Assembly: GCA_045807765.1 (NCBI GenBank)
Contig: JBJMGU010000148.1
Location: forward strand, 1-32,722
Length of the DNA stretch: 32,722 nt
From: DATENM01 sp045807765
GTDB taxonomy: Bacteria > Acidobacteriota > Blastocatellia > UBA7656
Direction: 5' to 3'
The translations under genes and the position numbers were made by a program. Shown in pieces: positions 25,340 through 32,100 of this stretch (position 1 is the stretch's first letter; each line of letters starts with the position of its first letter). The notes under the pieces were generated by a model. The model saw only the letters and a program-made list of their open reading frames with translations. It was not told where the DNA came from and did not search any database.

Positions 25340-25384
25340 ATGATAAAAGCGGTGAGCGGCGGAGGGTACTGTCAAATGTGACAG
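25340..25384 (-). promoter_or_regulatory. Palindrome-23-bp-TATCAT promoter (site B) for the efflux-polyphosphate operon
   Basis: On the minus strand CTGTCA-CATT-TGACAG (25384-25369) is followed after exactly 23 bp by TATCAT (25345-25340). The start point would be near 25333. It lies just downstream of the intrinsic terminator of the DUF4344 gene (T-run ends 9 bp before the operator), the expected place for the operon's own promoter. The hexamer at -35 distance is TACCCT, so activation is needed. Confidence 0.8.
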
Positions 25385-25393
25385 GTTTCGGCG

Positions 25394-25440
25394 AAAAAAA
25401 ACGGCCCCACCCTTTGCCTGAACGGCCAGATGGGTGGGGC
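25394..25440 (-). terminator. Intrinsic terminator of the DUF4344 gene
   Basis: On the minus strand GCCCCACCC (25440-25432) pairs perfectly with GGGTGGGGC (25412-25404) over a 19-nt loop, which can itself fold (GCC/GGC), followed two bases later by eight T residues (25401-25394). It lies 40 nt after the DUF4344 stop. A textbook rho-independent terminator. Confidence 0.92.
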
Positions 25441-25479
25441 GATTGAGCCGGTCGAATTTCAGGACAGCGGCGTTTACGG

Positions 25480-26421
25480 TCAGCGCATGCGGATTTTGGC
25501 GACGCTTTCCGGCGGGGTTTTCACAAAGGGGGCGAGCAGCGTCTGCCAGGATTTCTTCAACCTCGCGTAATCGTCTTTGCACATCTCGGCGCGCGACGCC
25601 GGCAGCGTCCCGTCTTTAATGACTTGCTCGTACTTTTCAGGATCATGCCCGTAGAGCATGCAGAGGATGCCATAGAACCTTTGCTCGTCGAGCGAGTGCT
25701 CGTCCCAGTAGGCTTTCTCTTCGCCGCCGTCGAGAGCGGCGTAAAGCTTGAAGGCGAGCGCGCCGTCGAGCGCCATCTGCTCGCCCTCTTCGGTCTCCTC
25801 GATGAGAATAAGCGTAGAGAGCTGGTCGGCGGCGTCCTCCTCTTTGCCGGTGATCGGCAGGTTCCAGGCGTCCATGAGCGCGTGCCCCAGCTCGTGGAAC
25901 AGGGCCGAGGCGAGCGCGCCTTTGACGGCCTCGTCGAGTGCGGCCTCATCTTTTATCTCTGTCGAGAACAGATCATAGTAATCATCGATCAAGTCGTAAC
26001 AGACGGTGACCTGATGCGTGGTGTCGTCGTACGACGCGTCCGGCCCGTCACATTCTTTGAAGGTGATAGTGATGTCATAGGGGAGCGCCATTCGTTCGTT
26101 GAGCGAATCAACGATGCACTCGATGGCCGCCTGATGAATGCCGACGCGTGGGCTCGCCTCCCCCGGACAAGGCGTCATCCTGGGTTCGTAGCAGAGCTTG
26201 AAATCGCCCCGGTCTTCGATCCTGGCCTGCGCGTAGCGGGCCTGCCTGGGAAAAACGTTGCCGGATTGGTCGGCGCGAATGACATCGGCCTGCTGTGGCT
26301 GCGGCTGGCGAAAGCCCGTGACCGCCAGCGTGATCAGGGCGACCAACAGGAGCGCGTCGAGGACGAGGCGTGTCTGCGCCAGCGCCCCATTCCCCCCCGC
26401 ATTTGAAAACTTCTTCACCAC
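25480..26421 (-). CDS. Secreted or membrane-anchored DUF4344 metallopeptidase
   Basis: A 313-aa putative zinc peptidase. Residues 16-36 are a hydrophobic helix (signal peptide or N-terminal anchor). The catalytic motif HELGH is at 176-180, followed by ITGKEEDAADQLSTLILI, where an acidic residue at 194-196 should be the third zinc ligand; this spacing is typical of DUF4344. Cysteines at 77, 85, 102, 124 and 141 fit an oxidising periplasm. The start is GTG 26421 (a second GTG follows directly), with GGAAGGGAAC upstream; the predicted transcript begins near 26454, so a start further upstream is unlikely. The gene ends in an intrinsic terminator. Peptidase activity is inferred from the motif; the family's substrates are unknown to me. 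Confidence 0.85.
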   Translation of the reverse strand: MVKKFSNAGGNGALAQTRLVLDALLLVALITLAVTGFRQPQPQQADVIRADQSGNVFPRQARYAQARIEDRGDFKLCYEPRMTPCPGEASPRVGIHQAAIECIVDSLNERMALPYDITITFKECDGPDASYDDTTHQVTVCYDLIDDYYDLFSTEIKDEAALDEAVKGALASALFHELGHALMDAWNLPITGKEEDAADQLSTLILIEETEEGEQMALDGALAFKLYAALDGGEEKAYWDEHSLDEQRFYGILCMLYGHDPEKYEQVIKDGTLPASRAEMCKDDYARLKKSWQTLLAPFVKTPPESVAKIRMR

Positions 26422-26460
26422 CGGCTCGTTCCCTTCCGGCTCGCAGCATCGGACGGCCCT

Positions 26461-26505
26461 ATTCTATTGCCGCTGGCCGTGAGCAGGTACTGTCACTATT
26501 GACAG
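26461..26505 (-). promoter_or_regulatory. Palindrome-23-bp-TAGAAT promoter (site C) for the DUF4344 gene
   Basis: On the minus strand CTGTCA-ATAG-TGACAG (26505-26490) is followed after exactly 23 bp by TAGAAT (26466-26461). The start point would be near 26454, 33 nt before GTG 26421. The hexamer at -35 distance is TACCTG. It is back to back with site D on the other strand, centres 50 bp apart. Confidence 0.8.
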
Positions 26506-26539
26506 TGCAGGCGAAGGCCGCCGGAATTATGGCTGCCAC

Positions 26540-26584
26540 CTGTCAAAGCTGACAGTTCTCGCCGCTTCCGACGGCCTGTAGAAT
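26540..26584 (+). promoter_or_regulatory. Palindrome-23-bp-TAGAAT promoter (site D) for the BASS transporter gene
   Basis: CTGTCA-AAGC-TGACAG (26540-26555) is followed after exactly 23 bp by TAGAAT (26579-26584). The start point would be near 26591, giving a leader of about 60 nt before ATG 26652. The hexamer at -35 distance is TTCTCG. The nine bases TAGAATCGA are shared with site E at the same distance. Confidence 0.8.
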
Positions 26585-26603
26585 CGACTTGAGTATTGCC
26601 TCC

Positions 26604-26624
26604 GGTAAGTATCCACGGCTTACC
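26604..26624 (+). promoter_or_regulatory. Small hairpin in the BASS transporter leader
   Basis: GGTAAG (26604-26609) and CTTACC (26619-26624) can pair as a 6-bp stem with a 9-nt loop, followed by AAAACAACAAC. It lies inside the predicted leader, 28 nt before the start codon and upstream of the GGAG ribosome-binding site (26640-26643). It may stabilise the RNA or be chance. Confidence 0.25.
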
Positions 26625-26651
26625 AAAACAACAACGTGCGGAGAATCATTG

Positions 26652-27563
26652 ATGAAACTGGCGACCCTGACATCGCTTGTGTTGAAGGCGAGCATTGTCT
26701 TGCTGGTCTTCGGTCTCGGTCTTGACGTGACGGTTCACGAGGTCACCTATCTGTGGCGCCGGGCGGGGCTGTTTTTGCGCTCGCTACTGGCGATGAACAT
26801 CGTTATGCCGCTGGCAGCATTGGCACTGGTCGCGGCGTTCGACCTGCACCCGGCGGTGAAGGTCGCGCTGGTGGCGCTATCGCTCTCGCCCGTCCCTCCC
26901 TTCTTGCCCAGGCAAGGACTCAAGGCAGGGGGCGGCGTCGCATTCACCTTCAGCCTGCTGGTCGCCGAGGCGGCGCTGGCGATTCTGTTCGTGCCCATCG
27001 GCGTCTGGGTCTGTGCGAGCGCCTTTGATGTGCCGGCGCAGGTATCGCCCGCGACGGTAGCGCGGATTGTGTTGGTCACGGTGATGGTGCCGCTGGTTGC
27101 CGGCATGCTGACTCGACATCGCGCGCCCGCGGTCGCGGCGCGGATCGCGCTGCCGGTATCGCGGCTAGCCATCGCGCTGCTCGGCGTCAGCCTTCTGCCC
27201 ATCCTGATTGTTGCGTCGCCGGCCATCGTCTCGCTGCTCGGCGACGGCACGCTCGCGGCAATCGCGGCGTTCGCCGTTTTAGGGCTGGCCGCGGGCCACC
27301 TGCTCGGCGGCCCGAAACCCGAAGAGCAGGTCGTGCTGGCGCTCTCGACCTCGTCGCGGCACCCGGCGGTGGCACTGGCCATCGCCATCGCCTGCTTTCC
27401 CGAACAGCAGCTCGTACTGGCGGCGTTACTGCTTTACCTGATCGTGAACGCTATTCTGTCGCTCTCCTACCTGAGCTGGCGACGACAGCACAGGCCGATG
27501 GCCGAGGCGGCTCAGGCAACTGCGCTCACAGGCGCTGTCGGGCCAGCCAGCCCGACATTGTAA
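26652..27563 (+). CDS. BASS-family (bile acid:sodium symporter-like) transporter
   Basis: A 303-aa polytopic membrane protein with about nine or ten helices. The start (MKLATLTSLVLKASIVLLVFG) resembles BASS proteins, and the late motif LSTSSRHPAVALAIAIA corresponds to the family's conserved substrate-site helix crossing. It is likely a sodium-coupled symporter for an organic anion; bacterial members transport many different compounds, so the substrate is open. The frame continues upstream to TTG 26589, but that position coincides with the predicted transcription start, and ATG 26652 has GGAG at 8 nt, so 26652 is chosen. Driven by site D. Confidence 0.8.
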   Translation: MKLATLTSLVLKASIVLLVFGLGLDVTVHEVTYLWRRAGLFLRSLLAMNIVMPLAALALVAAFDLHPAVKVALVALSLSPVPPFLPRQGLKAGGGVAFTFSLLVAEAALAILFVPIGVWVCASAFDVPAQVSPATVARIVLVTVMVPLVAGMLTRHRAPAVAARIALPVSRLAIALLGVSLLPILIVASPAIVSLLGDGTLAAIAAFAVLGLAAGHLLGGPKPEEQVVLALSTSSRHPAVALAIAIACFPEQQLVLAALLLYLIVNAILSLSYLSWRRQHRPMAEAAQATALTGAVGPASPTL

Positions 27564-27602
27564 GCAAGCCTACAGTCGCACTTTTCTGCTTTTTCTGCTG
27601 CG

Positions 27603-27647
27603 CTGTCAGTTTTGACAGTATCGGCGGCATGTCGCCGGTCATAGAAT
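27603..27647 (+). promoter_or_regulatory. Palindrome-23-bp-TAGAAT promoter (site E) for the OmpA-family gene
   Basis: CTGTCA-GTTT-TGACAG (27603-27618) is followed after exactly 23 bp by TAGAAT (27642-27647). The start point would be near 27654, leaving a leader of about 190 nt before ATG 27846. The hexamer at -35 distance is TATCGG. TTGACA overlaps the right arm but is 24 bp from the -10, too far for a normal -35. Confidence 0.8.
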
Positions 27648-27845
27648 CGATGGCAGAGCCTCGGCTGGAGCGCCAGTTTGAGCTGGAGCTGAGTAGGCAA
27701 TAACCGGCGGAGGGCGAGAGTTAATGCTGGAGTGGTTAAGCGTTGCGGCTTGATCTTCCGATGAACATCTGCCTGCTTCGCTCCCCTTAAACCGAAACGC
27801 GACCGACCGGCTCTTCGACCTTCGCCTAACGAGTAAGGAGCGGCT

Positions 27846-28841
27846 ATGACGAACAAGATAACGGGATGGTTGGCGACCGTCGCCCTCGCCTTTCTGCTGA
27901 TCGCCGGCGGGCAGGCGCTGGCCGGGCATGGCAACTCGGTGGGCCGTGCGCAAGGCGCAACGGCTTCGCATGTGCAGCCCGTAGCCCACGGGCAGCAGGT
28001 GAAAATCATCGGCATCGTCATCAAGCGCGACGCCGACTCATTCATCTTTCGTGATCAGACAGGCGTCGAGCGCGAGGTGGCGCTGACGCCGCAGACCGCT
28101 GTGAAAACCCACAAGAAAGGCGTCTTTCGCGGCGGCAAAGAATATGGCGTCAGCTACATCCTGCGCGGCCTACGCCTGGAAGTCAGCGGCGCGGGGAATG
28201 CGCGGGGCCAGATCGTCGCCGACAAAATCCGCTTTGACGAAGATGATCTGAGGACCGCGCAGGCACTGAAGGCGCGCGTTGACCCTGTCGAACAACTTGC
28301 TGAAGATAACGCCAAGCGCCTCGCCGCCGCCGAAGAGGAAGCGCGGCGACTCGCCCGCGAAAGCGAAGAGAATGCCGCCGCCGCCAAGAAGGCGCAACTC
28401 ACCGCCGACGACGCCATGAAGTCTGCCACCATGGCCAATAACCGTATCAACGGGCTGGACGATTACGACCCCGTGCGAACGGTCGCAGTCTTATTCGCCA
28501 CAGGCTCGTCGGTTCTCGGCCCGAAAGGCAAGGCAGCGATTGACGCCGCCGCCGCGTGGGTCAAGACCCAGAACACCAAAGGCTGGGTCGTTGCGGTCGT
28601 CGGCTTCGCCGACACGACGGGCGATACCGCAGCCAACCGCAAGCTAAGTGAGCGCCGTGCCAACGCGGTCATCGGTTACCTGGTGACGAAGCACAACCTG
28701 CCCTTGCAGCGGCTCGTCCAGCCCTTCGGGTATGGCGAGAACAACCCTGTCGCCGAGAACACCTCCGCCGAGGGCCGCGCCAAGAACCGGCGCGTCGAGA
28801 TCAGACTGCTCGTCAACAAAGGCATCGCGAATATATCGTAG
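27846..28841 (+). CDS. OmpA-family peptidoglycan-binding protein with coiled coil
   Basis: A 331-aa secreted protein. The signal peptide is residues 1-26 (core WLATVALAFLLIAGGQALA). Residues about 45-125 form a small beta-rich domain (QVKIIGIVIKRDADSFIFRD), reminiscent of DUF5666/OB-type folds. About 135-200 is an Ala/Glu-rich coiled coil (NAKRLAAAEEEARRLARESE), like Lpp. The C-terminal 125 residues are an OmpA domain with GFADTTGDTAANRKLSERRA, where Asp and Arg normally bind diaminopimelate in peptidoglycan. It has no N-terminal beta barrel, so it should tether or space the envelope rather than form a pore. AAGGAG lies 6 nt before ATG. Expression is expected from site E. Confidence 0.88.
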   Translation: MTNKITGWLATVALAFLLIAGGQALAGHGNSVGRAQGATASHVQPVAHGQQVKIIGIVIKRDADSFIFRDQTGVEREVALTPQTAVKTHKKGVFRGGKEYGVSYILRGLRLEVSGAGNARGQIVADKIRFDEDDLRTAQALKARVDPVEQLAEDNAKRLAAAEEEARRLARESEENAAAAKKAQLTADDAMKSATMANNRINGLDDYDPVRTVAVLFATGSSVLGPKGKAAIDAAAAWVKTQNTKGWVVAVVGFADTTGDTAANRKLSERRANAVIGYLVTKHNLPLQRLVQPFGYGENNPVAENTSAEGRAKNRRVEIRLLVNKGIANIS

Positions 28842-29191
28842 CCGCGCGGGCCGGCTGCGGCTCACGCGAAATGCCGGATGGTCGGCTTGAAGTACGAGGT
28901 GTGTGATGAATCAGCTAACGACTCTGCCACACTCTTCCCCTTACTGAACCTCACCAGTGCTCGTGCTGTAGGCCGCGGGCCGGCGTCCTCCCTCACTCTC
29001 TCTACGCCGGCCCGCGGCGCGCGGCAACTAAGGCCATAGCTGCGTCCGCTCACTCGTGCGCCAGCGAAGCGCTCGTCGTCGCGGTCCAGGCGACCGGCTA
29101 CTAACAGAACAGCAACGTCCCTCGACAACCTGTTGCCGCCCTCACGCCGGCAACCCAATACACGTGTGCCTACGTGCGCAGTGAGGTAAGT
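28842..29191. other. Intergenic region of about 350 nt, no gene seen
   Basis: The region holds a weak 6-bp hairpin directly after the OmpA stop (AGCCGC 28840-28845 with GCGGCT 28857-28862, no T-run), the strong hairpin at 28972-29018, and a 7-bp hairpin GTTGCCG/CGGCAAC (29132-29138 and 29148-29154) before the giant gene. No CTGTCA-N4-TGACAG site or convincing promoter was seen. A 147-codon minus-strand frame crosses it but overlaps the start of the giant gene and looks like a shadow. Confidence 0.5.
28972..29018. repeat. Perfect 15-bp inverted repeat (very stable hairpin)
   Basis: GCCGCGGGCCGGCGT (28972-28986) is the exact reverse complement of ACGCCGGCCCGCGGC (29004-29018), around a 17-nt pyrimidine-rich loop (28987-29003). 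No T-run follows on either strand. It may block read-through between the OmpA gene and the giant gene, or be one copy of a dispersed intergenic palindrome. Confidence 0.7.
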
Positions 29192-32100
29192 ATGAGACCC
29201 AAGCCATTCCTCGTCTGGATGATTGCCGCCCTGATCGTCGGGCAGCAGACTGTCGTTGTCCGTGCTGCGCGCCAGGATTACGCGCACACAGACGCTTTGC
29301 CGCATGCCGGGAGCGTCTATGTCGATATGCGGCGCAACGCGCGTCTGCTGCGCATCACCGACGAGAGCGACGCGCTTTCAGCCGACGTGATAGCAACAAC
29401 GAGCTTTAACTCCGACGCAACTCGGTTCGTCGCCAGCCTGGATGGCGTAGCGACGCTCTACGGCTTCGACGCCGCTGGCATGAGCGCCTTGAAGGATGGG
29501 CCGCTGTTTGACCGCGAAGCGCTCGACGGCGGCTCGCTCCAGTGGTCAGCCGACCGTGCGGATACGCTTTTCAAACTCGACACGGCAGAGGGAGTAATCC
29601 GCCTGATCGCCTACGACATGGCCACCCGCCGCAGCCAGGTTGTTAAAGATTTTTCGGCGCAGATCAAGCGTGGCGAAGTCGGCCTGCTAGTCAAGTCACA
29701 GGTCAGCGACGAGCGCTTCGCCTTCGCGTGGCGCGAAGCCGGCCAGAGCGGCTGGCAGTTCCTCACCGTCTGGGATCGCGCCGGCGACAGCGTCTACACC
29801 TATGACCTGAGCGACCCGGCGGCAGGCGTGGCGGACTTTGCGAGCGCACGCTTCAATGAATCCGCGGAAGCTCTGGTGATCAAGGGCGCAACGTCGCGCG
29901 TCTGGCGCTTTGCGACAGAATCCGCGCACGACACGGTGCAGCTTGAGCCTGAGGCCGCCGCGAGTGCGTCGGCGCAGCGTGCCGCGCGTGATGTGATGAG
30001 CGCCGCCACTGAGGCGGCAAACACTTGGCCGCGCGAAAGGCTGTCGCGTGACGGACGCTTCGCGCTCTTCAGCGCCGGCAGTAATGGCGCGCGCCGCGAT
30101 GTGTTCATTGCTGAGCTGCTGCCGGCAGCAACCGCGACGATGGCGTGGACGAATCTAGTCAATAGCTCGTCGCAGGGCAACAGGGTGCAGAAGACCGGCG
30201 GTGTCAACGGCACAGACGACGCCAGCGCCACCTCTTTGCAGAGCGTCGCCAATGGCGATGCTTACGTTGAGTTCACCGCCATTGATACCGACAAAGAACG
30301 CGTCTGCGGCTTGAGCAATAGCAACGCCATCCACTCGTCAGCGGGCGACATCAACTTCGCCATCAAGCTCAACAGCGCGCGCAAAGCCTTCGTCGTCGAG
30401 AACGGCGTCGTCAAGACGAAGGTCAAATACAAACCGAACAACCTCTTTCGCGTCGCCATCGAATCGAACGTCGTCCACTACTACAAGAACGGCGGGCTGA
30501 TCTATACGAGCGAGGCGCGGCCCGCTTACCCGATGCTGGTCACCGCGTCGCTGGTCAGCGTGATGTCGTCGGTTGATAACGCGATGGTGTTTGGTGCGGG
30601 CCTCGCGCCGGTCGTCAGCCTCAGCCCGGCTAGCGCCACCCTCGACGTAGGCCGGAGCGTGCAGTTTCGGGCACTCATCACCAGCGCAGAGATCATGGGG
30701 ATGACGTGGTCTGCCGACAGCGGGACGATAACCAACACAGGACTCTACACCGCGCCGGCGACTGCCGGCACCTACACTGTACGCGCGACGCTGGTGGCTG
30801 ATACGCCCGCAGCGGCGACGGCTACTGTGACCGTCAAACCAACATCGACGACGCCCGCACCGGTTATTACTTTGCTGTCGACCGGCAGCCTGACCACCAG
30901 CGGCGCGACCGTATCGTGGACAACCGACAAAGCTGCCGACACGCAGGTTGAATACGGCGCGGCGGCGAGCTATGGCAGCAGCACGGCGCTCAACTCGGCG
31001 CAAGCGACCTCGCACAGCGCTGCGCTCGCCGGACTCAGCGCCGGGACGATCTATCACTTCAGAGTCAAGTCGCGCGGCACCGCAGGCAGCCTCGTCGTGT
31101 CGGGCGATCAAACTTTCATGACGGCATCGTTGATCTCAGGCGGCGGCACTGGCGGCGGCGGTGTTGATCCGTTGAAGACTGACAAGAATGTTTACTCCGA
31201 GCCCGCGCCGCCGGCGCTGCCCGCAGCAGGCGGCACCTTGGTTGACCCGGTGTTTGGCACAACCATCATGCGCGTCACCGACGAGCGCGACGGCAGCTCG
31301 AACACCAACAGCTACTCTTACTGGCCGAGCCTCAACCGCAACAGCACGCGGCTGGTGGTCTTTACCAACAACGGCAACCCGACCCTCTATGACTTCGACC
31401 CGGTCAACTTCCGCATCTCGAACAAGCGCGCGCTGTTTCTGAACCCGTTGCCGACGGGCGGCCTGCCGTGGACCGAAGACATCATTTGGAGCGGCACCGA
31501 CCCGGACGTGATCTACTGTCATCTGGGGCTGAAGGTTTACGCCTACAACGTCGCCTCGAACAGCTACACCCTGGTCAAAGACTTCACAGGCCAAGCGCCC
31601 GGCGCGAACCTGTTCCAGATGGCGAAGTCGCTCGACGACAATGCCTTCGGCTTCACGCTGAAGGATGCCAACTGGAATGTCATCGGTTACATGGGATGGC
31701 AGCGCGCGCAAAATAACCTTTACACGGCGCAGACCACCGCCGTTGATGAAGTGCAGGTCGACAAGAGCGGCCAGTATCTCTATGTCCTGACCGGCGATCA
31801 ATCGTCGGCCTCGGCCATTAACGGCAAGGTCGTCAACCTGCAAACCAAACAGGTCGTCAACCTGACCGACGGCGCGCCCGACTTCTCGCCGGGCCACAAA
31901 GACTGCGGCCAGGGCACCGTCGTTGGCTCCGACCACTGGAACAACTCGCTCAACATCCGTCCGCTCGCCAACCCGCATCAGCTCACGACCGTCTTGGGCT
32001 GGGGCAATGACTGGAGCCAGAGCAATCACATCTCCTTCCTCGGCGATAACGAAGGCTGGCTACTGGTCAGCATGTTCGTCGCCAACTCGCTGCCGAGCAC

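Noticed and set aside
25340..26584. Palindromes as sigma-54 enhancer sites
   Set aside because: No GG-N10-GC element was found at the right place downstream of sites I examined, while a -10-like hexamer is present at a fixed 23 bp in all five.
27603..27647. TTGACA inside the palindrome as an ordinary -35 box
   Set aside because: It is 24 bp from the -10 hexamer instead of about 17, and the first base of the hexamer is not conserved in the other sites.
27650..27790. Short leader peptides (ATG 27650, 27724, 27761) before the OmpA gene
   Set aside because: ATG 27650 lies upstream of the predicted transcript start; the other two are 9-codon frames with no attenuator structure seen, so coding is not supported.
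28862..29305. 147-codon minus-strand frame in the gap before the giant gene
   Set aside because: It overlaps the signal-peptide region of the giant gene, starts opposite coding sequence, has no ribosome-binding site and reads as low-quality Arg/Gly-rich protein.
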